Below are positions 1 through 8,658 of a stretch of 64,000 bases of DNA, one piece after another. Source of the stretch: Clostridiales bacterium. Its GTDB lineage: Bacteria; Bacillota; Clostridia; Christensenellales; Aristaeellaceae. Every line of letters starts with the position of its first letter. Within the stretch, counting starts at the first letter, position 1. Location: contig SVHC01000003.1 of the NCBI GenBank assembly GCA_015056055.1, positions 1 through 64,000 of the forward strand, in the 5' to 3' direction. A program made the position numbers and the translations under genes. Below the pieces are notes generated by a model, which was not told the origin of the DNA, ran no database searches, and saw nothing but the letters and a program-made list of their open reading frames with translations.

Positions 1-29
1 CCTTCGTTATACTTGCCTAAGCGACTGAA

Positions 30-1043
30 TTATGCCAGCTCGGAGAAGTACTTAATGGTGCGGACCATCTGAGAAACGTAGGAGTTCTCATTGTCGTACC
101 AGGAAACAACCTGAACCTGAGAGGTGCCGTTTTCCAGATTCTGAACCATGGTCTGGGTGGCATCGAACAGGGAGCCGAAGCGCATGCCGATAACGTCGGA
201 GGAAACGATTTCGTCAGTGTTGTAGCCGAAGGACTCGGTGGCCTGGGACTTCATCTGAGCGTTGATTTCTTCCTTGGTGGGGGTGCCCTTAACGACTGCG
301 GTCAGGATGGTGGTGGAGCCGGTGGGGGTGGGGATACGCTGGGCTGCGCCGATCAGCTTGCCGTTCAGAGCCGGGATTACCAGGCCGATAGCCTTGGCTG
401 CGCCGGTGCTGTTGGGAACGATGTTGATAGCGCCTGCGCGGGAGCGACGGAGGTCACCCTTGCGCTGCGGGCCGTCCAGGATCATCTGGTCGCCGGTGTA
501 AGCGTGGATGGTGCACATGATACCGGACTCGATGGGAGCCAGGTCGTTCAGAGCCTTAGCCATGGGAGCCAGGCAGTTGGTGGTGCAGGAAGCTGCGGAG
601 ATGATGTTGTCCTCAGCGGTGAGGGTGTTGTGGTTTACGTTGTAAACGATGGTGGGCAGGTCGTTGCCGGCGGGAGCAGAGATAACAACCTTGCGAGCGC
701 CTGCATCGATGTGAGCCTGAGCCTTAGCCTTGCTGGTGTAGAAGCCGGTGCACTCCAGAACTACGTCAACACCCAGCTCGCCCCAGGGCAGCTCAGCAGC
801 GTTTGCCTTAGCATAGATGGTGATCTTCTTGCCGTCTACCTCGATGAAATCTTCGCCGGCAACAACGGTCTCACCAAGAGCGTAACGGCCCTGGGTGGAA
901 TCGTACTTGAGCAGGTGAGCCAGCATCTTGGGGGAGGTCAGGTCGTTGATAGCAACAACTTCGTAGCCCTCAGCGCCGAACATCTGACGGAAAGCAAGAC
1001 GACCAATGCGGCCGAAACCATTAATAGCAACCTTAACAGCCAT
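30..1043 (-). CDS. gap: Glyceraldehyde-3-phosphate dehydrogenase, type I
   Basis: Cytosolic glycolytic enzyme that oxidises glyceraldehyde 3-phosphate to 1,3-bisphosphoglycerate with NAD. 337 aa, normal family length. The N-terminal Rossmann motif GFGRIGRL is at residues 9-16 and the catalytic cysteine is in [12 protein letters not shown] near residue 150. The start is fixed by an AGGAGG site 10 bases upstream. It is a single gene with its own promoter, facing away from the next gene. No usual glycolytic neighbours (pgk, tpi) are seen, but the window ends 29 bases after the stop, so they could lie outside. Confidence 0.98.
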   Translation of the reverse strand: MAVKVAINGFGRIGRLAFRQMFGAEGYEVVAINDLTSPKMLAHLLKYDSTQGRYALGETVVAGEDFIEVDGKKITIYAKANAAELPWGELGVDVVLECTGFYTSKAKAQAHIDAGARKVVISAPAGNDLPTIVYNVNHNTLTAEDNIISAASCTTNCLAPMAKALNDLAPIESGIMCTIHAYTGDQMILDGPQRKGDLRRSRAGAINIVPNSTGAAKAIGLVIPALNGKLIGAAQRIPTPTGSTTILTAVVKGTPTKEEINAQMKSQATESFGYNTDEIVSSDVIGMRFGSLFDATQTMVQNLENGTSQVQVVSWYDNENSYVSQMVRTIKYFSELA

Positions 1044-1108
1044 GATAATATGCCTCCTAAAAATTGTCGGGTCGGGTTTATACCCTAAGTACCCTAATTA
1101 CGGTTATT

Positions 1109-1137
1109 ATTTTACCGCATCAATAGTGAAATAACAA
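1109..1137 (-). promoter_or_regulatory. Promoter of gap
   Basis: Read leftward: TTGTTA, 17 bases, TAAAAT. It lies about 65 bases before the gap start codon. Confidence 0.6.
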
Positions 1138-1262
1138 GTACATTTACCGTAAAATGTAAGCCACGAATGCGTTCATACCGCCGTAAATATCCAATAAATA
1201 TGCGCGCAGATACAGTATTTCCCCGCTCCTGCAATTATATTCACGTTTTTTGCCGTCAGGCA

Positions 1263-1292
1263 TTGCAATGCATCGGGGGTTCACGGTATAAT
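1263..1292 (+). promoter_or_regulatory. Promoter of the 968-aa gene
   Basis: TTGCAA, 18 bases, TATAAT. It is followed after about 45 bases by the gene's AAAGGAG ribosome site and ATG. Confidence 0.6.
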
Positions 1293-1338
1293 TGGTGCAT
1301 AGAATTATCCTCCAGCAAAATACAAAGGAGCGATCTAT

Positions 1339-4245
1339 ATGCACGAAAATACCTTCCTTCTGGATTTCCGGATTGACTGGGGATACCAGTATCTGTATTC
1401 CCGCAGACATTATCATCCCGAGTACCTGTGGCACGGAAATCTCGCCTGCGAAGGCGGCGAAATCCTTGAATCCTACAAACTGGATTACCCCGTGGTATGG
1501 TACGGCCCGGGTCTGAGCGCCATTGAAACGCCGCTTGACAAACCCGAATGGGAAAGCCGCACCAAGCGCGGTATTGCCGGCGCACGTTTTGTGGCACGCG
1601 TTACGGAAGATGCTGTTTTCACGCTGACCACCGTTTCCGGCACGTTCACCTTCACCGCAAAGGATGTTCTGGAAAAAGGCCGCATTGAATTCCCCGTCGG
1701 CCCCAAATATCTGCAGTGCGGCGTGATCGTAACCCGCACGAATTTCTACTGGTTCCGCCCCGAACCGAAGGCTGACGCTGTTCTTTTCAACGAGGACCAG
1801 CTCGGCCTGCCCATGCATATCTGGGGAAGAACGCGCCTTGCCTATCTTGCGCCCGGCGAAAAGGTCGCCATGAAGCTTTCGGTTCCCGCTTCGCAGGCCG
1901 ATTACAGCGAGACTCTCATGCACCTGATCGCCATGGCTGCACCGGAATACAAAATCCCGGAAACGCCCGTGGACGAATACATCCCGATGGAGCTGTTCTG
2001 CGACGGCAAATCCGTCCTTAAATTCCGCCATTTTTACCGCAAGCACGATGCGGTCATCCAGATTCTGGACGACGTATGGCGCCGCTTCCAGATCGAACCC
2101 GGCGAGCATGTGATTGAGCTGCAGAACCATCACGAATGGGCCAATCTTGCCATCAGCCGCATAAGCTTCACCCAGAAAGAAAAGACCCACGCTCAGCTCA
2201 GCATTCCCGAATGGGCTCTGCGCGGCGAAAAAGTCACCGGCGCGGTATTTGCCGCCCGCGACGGACAGATCACCGTAACCACGCCCGCAGGCGACATCAC
2301 CGTGGACTGCGTAGTTGGCTGGAACAATTTCCCCGTACGCATCGAGGAACCCGGCGTTGCATCCTTCTCCACCGCAGCAGGCAGCGCGACCATCGAAATC
2401 CTCGACTTTGAAGAGGAAGCCATCCCTGTCAAGGTCGGCTACGACATGACGCAGATCGCACATGACGATACGGGAGAAATGGACTGGCTGCTTAATTACA
2501 CACACCGCACTCGCCTTGGCAACTATGTTTTGTTCCGCAGCTTCACCGGTCCGGTACCGGATGAACTCAACGAAAAATGGGGCCGCTATTGCGAAGAAAA
2601 CGGTCTGTACGTTTCTGCATCCGAATACTTCATGAGCGGCGCTCTGGTAAAGGGCGCTGGCAGCATGTTCCACGATTGCGGCAGGCACGAATATTCCGGC
2701 ATGGTATATGCCCATGATCCCAAGCCGCACATGACCTGCGATGATATGAAGAAGGCCACCGAAGCCTATCAGGAATATATGAAGCAGGAAATCGACCTTG
2801 TGCACACGGTTTCCCCGTCCGTTGCGTTCGGCGACGCCTCCGGCGCAATCCGCCATGCGTTCATCTCCGGCGCAGACTTCATCCGCGCGGAAACCATGGT
2901 CGGACACACGATGGTTCTGCTCAGCCAGGCACGCCCTGCGGCAGAGGCTCTGGGCAAGGGAACCTGGGGCGTTCATATCGCCATCCAGCATTCCAAGGAG
3001 CCCTATTACGAAACCCATCTGGGCGAATATTTCCTCAGCGTCATGCAGCCGTGGATGATGGGCGCAGAGACCATCTATGAGGAAGATTCCCTCTTCGGCA
3101 TGTGGAGCGAGGAGCGCATGTGCTGGGATGACGCGCTCACCAAGGGCAAGCGCGATATGACGCGCAATTTCTTCCGCTTCGCAAAGACGCATCCGCGCAA
3201 GGGTAAGAACGTGCGCAATATCGCCTTCCTCGAAGGCCGCTACGCTGCTCCCTTCAACGGCTTCATCTGCGACGTGGAACAGGATCCGCACTATTCCGTA
3301 TGGGGCGCATTCGGCTGCAACAATCCTGAATGGGGTCATGGTCAGCCCGAAAAGTGCCGCCAGCTGCTGGATGTGCTGATGCCCGGTGCAAGCACCCATC
3401 CGCTGCGCCAGAAGTTCGATAAGCGCCGCTTCTACTTCGCCGGTACGCCCTACGGCGATTTTGACTGCCTGCCCGTGGAAGCAAAGCAGGATTATGTAAA
3501 TCAGTACGATCTTCTCCTCAATCTCGGCTGGAATACCATGATCGAGGAAGACTATACCAAGCTCACGGACTATGTCAAAAACGGCGGCACGCTGCTCACC
3601 GGCATTCCGCAGTTCTCCACGCACACCCGCCGCGAATTTCTGAAGGATATGAAGGATCTTGCACTGTGGAAGGGCGGCGACCTTTCCGACCTGTGCGGTA
3701 TCCGCGTAAACGGCGCAGGCGTAAAATACTGCGGCCAGTGGAACGCCCTGAACAAGGAAACCGTTCCCGCACCCGTTTTGAGCGCACTGCCCAGCGACAG
3801 CCCGGATGAAGACGGCGATGCACTGCTTGCAGACGTTACCCTCGCAGGCGCCGAGATCGTCGCCTGGGACGCCGTCACCGGCAAGCCCATGCTCGTGCGC
3901 AACAAGGTCGGTAAGGGCTGGGTATATACCTTCACCCTGTGGGCATACCCCGGCCATGAGGATTTCCAGAATTTCTGCGCCGCATGGATTGCAGACCTTG
4001 CACAGAAGGCTCAGCCCGCCGTGCATGTGGACGATCCCTCGGGCGAAGTATTCTGGACCCGCTGGATTGATGGCGAGGATACCATCGTCATGCTCCTTAA
4101 CACCGACTGGACCAAGCGCGGCAACGAAAAGCCTGTGACCCTCTGCACGCCGGACGCAGCCTACCCCGTTTCCGTCCGCGAACGCGAGGCACAGATCATC
4201 CGCATCAAAAAAGACGGTCTCGAAACCGAAACCGTCACGCTGTAA
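1339..4245 (+). CDS. Large protein of unknown function, probably carbohydrate-active
   Basis: 968 aa with no signal peptide, so probably cytoplasmic. I cannot place it in a named family. The first 350 residues look beta-rich, like carbohydrate-binding or sandwich domains. The middle (about 380-680) has the helix/strand rhythm and many aromatic and acidic residues of a TIM-barrel glycosidase. Residues about 720-770 (YDLLLNLGWNTM, then YVKNGGTLLTG) resemble the class I glutamine-amidotransferase-like trimerisation domain that follows the barrel in several glycosidase families. The start is set by AAAGGAG 9 bases upstream. It ends in a strong terminator and is a single-gene unit beside a GH3 gene. 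A role in glycan breakdown is inference from fold and neighbours; catalytic residues could not be assigned. Confidence 0.7.
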   Translation: MHENTFLLDFRIDWGYQYLYSRRHYHPEYLWHGNLACEGGEILESYKLDYPVVWYGPGLSAIETPLDKPEWESRTKRGIAGARFVARVTEDAVFTLTTVSGTFTFTAKDVLEKGRIEFPVGPKYLQCGVIVTRTNFYWFRPEPKADAVLFNEDQLGLPMHIWGRTRLAYLAPGEKVAMKLSVPASQADYSETLMHLIAMAAPEYKIPETPVDEYIPMELFCDGKSVLKFRHFYRKHDAVIQILDDVWRRFQIEPGEHVIELQNHHEWANLAISRISFTQKEKTHAQLSIPEWALRGEKVTGAVFAARDGQITVTTPAGDITVDCVVGWNNFPVRIEEPGVASFSTAAGSATIEILDFEEEAIPVKVGYDMTQIAHDDTGEMDWLLNYTHRTRLGNYVLFRSFTGPVPDELNEKWGRYCEENGLYVSASEYFMSGALVKGAGSMFHDCGRHEYSGMVYAHDPKPHMTCDDMKKATEAYQEYMKQEIDLVHTVSPSVAFGDASGAIRHAFISGADFIRAETMVGHTMVLLSQARPAAEALGKGTWGVHIAIQHSKEPYYETHLGEYFLSVMQPWMMGAETIYEEDSLFGMWSEERMCWDDALTKGKRDMTRNFFRFAKTHPRKGKNVRNIAFLEGRYAAPFNGFICDVEQDPHYSVWGAFGCNNPEWGHGQPEKCRQLLDVLMPGASTHPLRQKFDKRRFYFAGTPYGDFDCLPVEAKQDYVNQYDLLLNLGWNTMIEEDYTKLTDYVKNGGTLLTGIPQFSTHTRREFLKDMKDLALWKGGDLSDLCGIRVNGAGVKYCGQWNALNKETVPAPVLSALPSDSPDEDGDALLADVTLAGAEIVAWDAVTGKPMLVRNKVGKGWVYTFTLWAYPGHEDFQNFCAAWIADLAQKAQPAVHVDDPSGEVFWTRWIDGEDTIVMLLNTDWTKRGNEKPVTLCTPDAAYPVSVREREAQIIRIKKDGLETETVTL

Positions 4246-4261
4246 AACGTATTGTTTTTAT

Positions 4262-4299
4262 AAAAGGAGAGTTGCCGTACGGCAGCTCTCCTTTCTTTT
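4262..4299 (+). terminator. Intrinsic terminator
   Basis: Near-perfect hairpin (AAAGGAGAG / CTCTCCTTT arms with a GCCG-type inner stem) followed by TCTTTTG, directly after the 968-aa gene. Confidence 0.8.
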
Positions 4300-4304
4300 G
4301 TAAC

Positions 4305-4574
4305 CACCTCATCCGCCAGTCCTCCGGACTGCCACCTTCCCCTCAAGTAATCGATGATTTAATGAGATGATGCAGTGGCGGAAGAATTTTGCGGCAGATG
4401 CAATTGCAAAAATCGCAGGCCTAGCGGCGCTAAGTCAAGATTTTTGCAGGCAGCAGATGCCGTAAAAGGCAACGCCAATGTCGTCATCGAATAAATCAGC
4501 GATTACTCTAGGGGAAGGCTACAAGGCTTCTCCTTGAGGAGAAGCTGTCACGGCTTGCCGTGACTGATGAGGTG
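4305..4574. repeat. MITE-like intergenic element with terminal inverted repeats
   Basis: 270 bases bounded by CACCTCATC at 4305-4313 and its exact complement GATGAGGTG at 4566-4574. The match continues imperfectly inward (CAGTC / GACTG). Inner segments are themselves palindromic (CAGTCCTCCGGACTG, CTTCTCCTTGAGGAGAAG, TCACGGCTTGCCGTGA). No ORF of substance or transposase is present. It fills the gap between the convergent 968-aa and GH3 genes. Mobility is inferred from structure only; there is one copy in the window. Confidence 0.6.
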
Positions 4575-4582
4575 TTCATTCC

Positions 4583-6790
4583 TTATGCCATTTCAACCTT
4601 ACCGCCGCGAACCTTTACTTCGAAGGTATGGACGATATTGTCGCTTGCGTTGCCGATCATGACCTTATAGTCACCATCGTGCATATCGAACTTCATATCG
4701 AGGTTCCAGTAGCAGAAAGCTTCCTTATCCAGCTTGATCTGCGCGGAAACCGTTTCGCCCTTTGCGGCAGATACTCGCTTATAGGCCTTGAGGGACTTGA
4801 TCGGCATAACGACATCGCAGTTCATGCCGCGGAAATAGACCTGAACGACCTCGGTACCGTCGAAATTGCCGGTATTGGTGAGGGTGAAATCGATCGTGAG
4901 ATCGGTTCCCTCTGCCTTTGCGGCGACGTTGCCGATTTCAAAGTTCGTGTAGCTCAGACCGTAACCGAATGCATACAGCGGCGTACCATCGTTATCATTG
5001 TAAGCATAGCCGCGTCCGCTGGGCTTGAAATCATAGAACAGCGGCAGCTGACCGACAGAGCGCGGGAAGGTGATGGGCAGCTTTGCGCTGGGATTGCATT
5101 CGCCGAAAATGATTTCGCACATCGCCTGAGAACCCTGCTCGCCCGGATACCATGCTTCCACGATAGCCTTTGCGCCGTCCATCCATGCGGACATATCGAT
5201 CGGTGCACCGTTGAGCAGCATTACAACAGAATTTTCATTCGCTGCCAGCATCTTGGAAATGGCTGCTTCCTGATCTTCCTTAAGGTCGAATTCGATCTTG
5301 CCGACGATCATGGCAGCTTCATCTTCCTGAGCAGCCTTTGCCATCTTCGGAAGCTTGATGTTGCAGCGGTCAAGACCTTCACCCTCGACTACCGTAGTGA
5401 AATACAGGCATGCATCGCACTGCGGAGCAACGGTTTCAATCTCAGCTTCGGATGCATAGATAACTTCTGCCGTGCCTTCCAGATACTTCTTCAGGTATTC
5501 AATGGGCGTTACGGCATCGTCCGCCTCCCAATCCCTGCCGTAGGGACCGGAGTAGTTCTGACCGACGGGGAAGATATCTGCGCTCGAACCGAATACGCCT
5601 AGCTTCTTGATCTTCGCCTTGTCAAGCGGCAGAACGCCTTCGTTCTTGAGAAGGATAATGGATTCGCGGGCAGCATCGAGCGCAACCTGCTTGTGTTCTG
5701 CGCAGCGAACAATTTCGTTCGCCTTTTCGGCATCTACGAAGGGATCGTCCATCAGGCCGATGGCAAACTTCATTTTCAGAACGCGCAGTACGGCCTTGTT
5801 CAGCGCCTCCTCGGAGAGGTGACCGTCTTCATAGGCCTTCTTCGACAAATGGTAGGAGATGTTCGGCAGGTTGATATCCAGACCGGCCTCGATGCACTTG
5901 CCGTGTGCCATAGATTCCGTAGCTGCAACCCTGTGTGCGCCCCAGGAACCGCCTACTCCGCCGTAGTCGGAAACGACGAAACCATCGAAGCCCCATTCCT
6001 TGCGGAGAATATCATCCAAAAGACGACGGTTGCAGGAGCAGGGCATGCCGTCCCATGCGTTGTAGGACGCCATGACGGAATGTGCGCCTCCTTCCTTGAA
6101 GCACTTCTCAAAGGGCTTGAGGAACACTTCGCGCAGAGTGCGTTCGGACGTATCGGAATAGTTGGAATCGCGTCCGCCTGCGGCATAGTTATCAACATAG
6201 TGCTTGGGCGTTGCGATAACGCCGTTCTTTTCAAGACCACGGCACATAGCCACGCCCATATTGGCATTGACCATTGCATCTTCGCCGTAGGTTTCCATGG
6301 TGCGGCCCCAGCGGCAGTCGCGCGTTACATTGATAACGGGAGCAAATACCTGACGCACGCCGACAGCAATGCACTCTTTGCCGACGATATCGCCGACCTT
6401 TGCCATGAGTTCATCGTCAAACGTGGACGCCATGGAAATCGGCTGCGGGAAACAGGTTGCCATACCCCACTGTGCGCCGTGCAGCGCCTCGCCGTTTTGA
6501 ATGGGCGGGATGGCATTTTCGCTTGCTTCCATGGTGAGCTTCACATCGCGGTTGATGCGCTCAGCCACTTCGCGGGGCGTTGCCGGAACTTCACGCTTAT
6601 AGTGCATAAAGTGACCGGGATTGCGATAATGACCATGACGGTTTTCGCGCTTTTCTTCATAATCGGGCTCATCCACGCCAAAAATCATCTCGCCGGAAAT
6701 CTGCCACATTTTCTCATCCAGGCTCATTTCAGCCAGAAGGAGTTCCGCCCTTTTTTCCGGGCTCAGACTCTTATCCATGTATGCTTTCAT
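4583..6790 (-). CDS. Glycoside hydrolase family 3, beta-glucosidase/xylosidase type
   Basis: 735 aa with no signal peptide, so an intracellular enzyme releasing terminal beta-linked sugars from imported oligosaccharides. N-terminal GH3 barrel (about 20-330) with the conserved substrate-binding KHYVDN near residue 195 and the nucleophile aspartate in VVSDYGG near 280. The C-terminal alpha/beta sandwich (about 370-600) contains AWYPGEQGS. A fibronectin-III-like tail ends the protein. I chose the ATG at 6790 because GGGGG lies 6 bases before it; an in-frame ATG 42 bases earlier has no ribosome site. Exact sugar specificity cannot be read from the sequence. Confidence 0.92.
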   Translation of the reverse strand: MKAYMDKSLSPEKRAELLLAEMSLDEKMWQISGEMIFGVDEPDYEEKRENRHGHYRNPGHFMHYKREVPATPREVAERINRDVKLTMEASENAIPPIQNGEALHGAQWGMATCFPQPISMASTFDDELMAKVGDIVGKECIAVGVRQVFAPVINVTRDCRWGRTMETYGEDAMVNANMGVAMCRGLEKNGVIATPKHYVDNYAAGGRDSNYSDTSERTLREVFLKPFEKCFKEGGAHSVMASYNAWDGMPCSCNRRLLDDILRKEWGFDGFVVSDYGGVGGSWGAHRVAATESMAHGKCIEAGLDINLPNISYHLSKKAYEDGHLSEEALNKAVLRVLKMKFAIGLMDDPFVDAEKANEIVRCAEHKQVALDAARESIILLKNEGVLPLDKAKIKKLGVFGSSADIFPVGQNYSGPYGRDWEADDAVTPIEYLKKYLEGTAEVIYASEAEIETVAPQCDACLYFTTVVEGEGLDRCNIKLPKMAKAAQEDEAAMIVGKIEFDLKEDQEAAISKMLAANENSVVMLLNGAPIDMSAWMDGAKAIVEAWYPGEQGSQAMCEIIFGECNPSAKLPITFPRSVGQLPLFYDFKPSGRGYAYNDNDGTPLYAFGYGLSYTNFEIGNVAAKAEGTDLTIDFTLTNTGNFDGTEVVQVYFRGMNCDVVMPIKSLKAYKRVSAAKGETVSAQIKLDKEAFCYWNLDMKFDMHDGDYKVMIGNASDNIVHTFEVKVRGGKVEMA

Positions 6791-6823
6791 GAAAAATCCC
6801 CCTGTATTTATTTCCGTGTTTTC

Positions 6824-6852
6824 ATTATACAAAAGCTTCGTTCAATTCGCAA
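6824..6852 (-). promoter_or_regulatory. Promoter of the GH3 gene
   Basis: Leftward TTGCGA, 17 bases, TATAAT, about 35 bases before the chosen start. Confidence 0.55.
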
Positions 6853-6944
6853 TATACCTGCAAATTTTTTTGTTTTCCTGCTGCAAAATACGCGTTTTTG
6901 TGATATGATAGAGTCAGTAAATTTCCGCAAAGGAGTAGATAGAT

Positions 6945-7592
6945 ATGGATATCCTTTTCGTTTCGGATTATGTATGCCCCTACTGCCTCGTAGCAAAGGA
7001 AGCCCTCCGCCGCGCACTGGCAATCACCGGCATTGATGCCGATATTACCTGGCAGCCCTTTGAACTTACGCCTGAACCGAGGCCGCAAATCGATACATAT
7101 CATGATGACTCACGCCGCGCCGGCTACCAGATTCTCGTCGACCCCTGCAAGGAAATGGGACTCGATATGAAGCTTCCCCCGAACGTTGTTCCGCGCCCGT
7201 ACACGCGCCTTGCTTTTGAAGGATGGTACTACGCCTGCGATCACGGCAAGGGTGATGAATATGATGATCTCACCTACCGCACCTATTTCATGGACGAAAA
7301 GAACATCGGCGATATCGCCGTTCTTCGCACCATTGCAGAAAAAATCGGTCTTGACGGCGATGATTTTGTAAGCGCCCTCGAAAACGGCGTTTATACCGAA
7401 AAGGAAAAAGCCGCCATCAGCTACGCCCGCAACGAAATCAAGCCCATCGGTGTTCCCGCAATGTATATCAACGGCAAAAAGGTCTCCATCGGCAACTATA
7501 CGATGCGCGAAATGATCCGCCTGCTCACTGACAATACTACCCTCACCGATGATTCCTACGTCTGCTCCGAGGACGGCTGCGGCGATATCTGA
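6945..7592 (+). CDS. DsbA-family (FrnE-like) thiol oxidoreductase
   Basis: 215 aa with a thioredoxin fold. The active-site CPYC is at residues 11-14, right after the first strand, as in the cytosolic FrnE / 2-hydroxychromene-2-carboxylate isomerase branch of the DsbA superfamily. The cis-proline segment is GVPAMYING near residue 162. There is no signal peptide, so it should act in the cytoplasm on thiols or disulfides. AAAGGAG 9 bases before the ATG sets the start, and an extended -10 promoter (CTGCAA, 17 bases, TATGAT, 6881-6909) lies upstream. The C-terminus carries two more cysteines (CSEDGC). The substrate is unknown. Confidence 0.85.
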   Translation: MDILFVSDYVCPYCLVAKEALRRALAITGIDADITWQPFELTPEPRPQIDTYHDDSRRAGYQILVDPCKEMGLDMKLPPNVVPRPYTRLAFEGWYYACDHGKGDEYDDLTYRTYFMDEKNIGDIAVLRTIAEKIGLDGDDFVSALENGVYTEKEKAAISYARNEIKPIGVPAMYINGKKVSIGNYTMREMIRLLTDNTTLTDDSYVCSEDGCGDI

Positions 7593-7600
7593 TCGCCACC

Positions 7601-8383
7601 CTATTTTTCCGGCAGAGGCGCCCTTGAAAACGCAGCTCCGAAATCGACAATATAATCTGCAACGCTATTGAGCATTTCACGTCCCCACTCGGCATCTGCC
7701 CGGGTGGGGACGTCGCCTCCAAAGGCGTGTGCCAGCCATCCGTTATCGGTGATGGAGCGGATTTCGCGGGGAATGGTAATGGAAACGCCTTTATAGGTTA
7801 CGTTTGTCCATGCGCCGGTGGGAAGTTCATCGGAAATATCGTTGCGGATGTTCTCAGGCAAGGTGAGATATTCGGTCTTGATAAGCGCCGGATCAACCGC
7901 CATAACGCCTGCAGTTTCCTCTCCGCCGCCGTGGCCGCCGCCCCATTTGGGATTCAGCTGCCCCGCCATCAGCCACCAGTTCAGATTGGCAAGGTATGCC
8001 CCCTTTCGATACAGATGCATACCGACCGCCTGAATGGCTGCGCTGTTTCCGCCATGACCGTTCAGAATCATGAAATGACGGAATCCGTATGCAAAAAGCT
8101 GGTCGCAAATCGTGCGCAAAAGGGCAATAAGCCCTTCCGTGCCCAGGGACACCGTACCCGCAAAGCCCACAAGATCGTCCGTTGCTCCGTAATTGATGGT
8201 CGGCGCGATCACAAACGGCGCGCGTGCATCAATGAGCTCTGCAATCTTATCCGGAATCAAAGTATCCGTTCCAAGCGGCATATGCTTTCCGTGATTTTCA
8301 AGACTGCCTACGGGAATAATGATCGTATCGCTGGTTTTCAGGTATTCTTCCACCTCAAGGTAATTCATCTTTGCCAGAAACAC
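7601..8383 (-). CDS. Creatininase-family amidohydrolase
   Basis: 260 aa. The family binds two divalent metals and opens cyclic or linear amides; members include creatinine amidohydrolase and the FAPy deformylase of flavin and deazaflavin pathways. Visible metal ligands are ENHGKHMPLGTD near residue 30 (Glu, His, Asp), the His of NGHGGN near 110, and GGGHGGGEE near 145. The start is GTG at 8383 with GAGGTG 7 bases upstream; the first in-frame ATG lacks a ribosome site. It is convergent with the DsbA-like gene, separated by only 8 bases. True substrate unknown. Confidence 0.88.
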   Translation of the reverse strand: MFLAKMNYLEVEEYLKTSDTIIIPVGSLENHGKHMPLGTDTLIPDKIAELIDARAPFVIAPTINYGATDDLVGFAGTVSLGTEGLIALLRTICDQLFAYGFRHFMILNGHGGNSAAIQAVGMHLYRKGAYLANLNWWLMAGQLNPKWGGGHGGGEETAGVMAVDPALIKTEYLTLPENIRNDISDELPTGAWTNVTYKGVSITIPREIRSITDNGWLAHAFGGDVPTRADAEWGREMLNSVADYIVDFGAAFSRAPLPEK

Positions 8384-8474
8384 AGGCTTTCACCTCGCGT
8401 TGTATTTTATAGAAGCATTATAGCATAAAAAGCGTGCCTCCGCACTCACAAAGTACGAAGGCACGCTTTGCATA

Positions 8475-8636
8475 TTATTCTTTCTTTGCGCAGCAGGAAC
8501 AATTTCCCTTGGATGCGCATTTGGATCCGTTCGGACAGCCGATGCATTTGACGCCGCGCTTCTTTGCGCGAATGACATAGCCCGCCGCTGCACCGATAAT
8601 CGCCAGAACGATCACAATGACGATGATATCCGTCAT
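8475..8636 (-). CDS. FeoB-associated cysteine-rich membrane protein
   Basis: A 53-aa gene just downstream of feoB. One N-terminal hydrophobic helix (residues 3-20) is followed by a basic linker and a cysteine cluster with the pattern CIGCPNGSKC then CSCC. This is the layout of the small FeoB-associated Cys-rich proteins of Firmicutes. It probably sits in the membrane with FeoB and may bind or pass on ferrous iron; that role is inferred from position. It follows feoB by 22 bases, so is likely co-transcribed. Confidence 0.85.
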   Translation of the reverse strand: MTDIIVIVIVLAIIGAAAGYVIRAKKRGVKCIGCPNGSKCASKGNCSCCAKKE

Positions 8637-8658
8637 AGCATTTCCCCGCTTTCTTGGC

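Noticed and set aside
1144-4026. Long open frame on the minus strand opposite the 968-aa gene
   Set aside because: It mirrors codon bias of the real gene on the other strand, has no ribosome site, and its translation is Cys/His/Gly-rich without any recognisable domain.
8390-8593. 67-codon leftward frame overlapping the FeoB-associated small gene
   Set aside because: Wrong frame: the neighbouring frame gives the membrane helix and cysteine cluster expected of the FeoB-associated protein.
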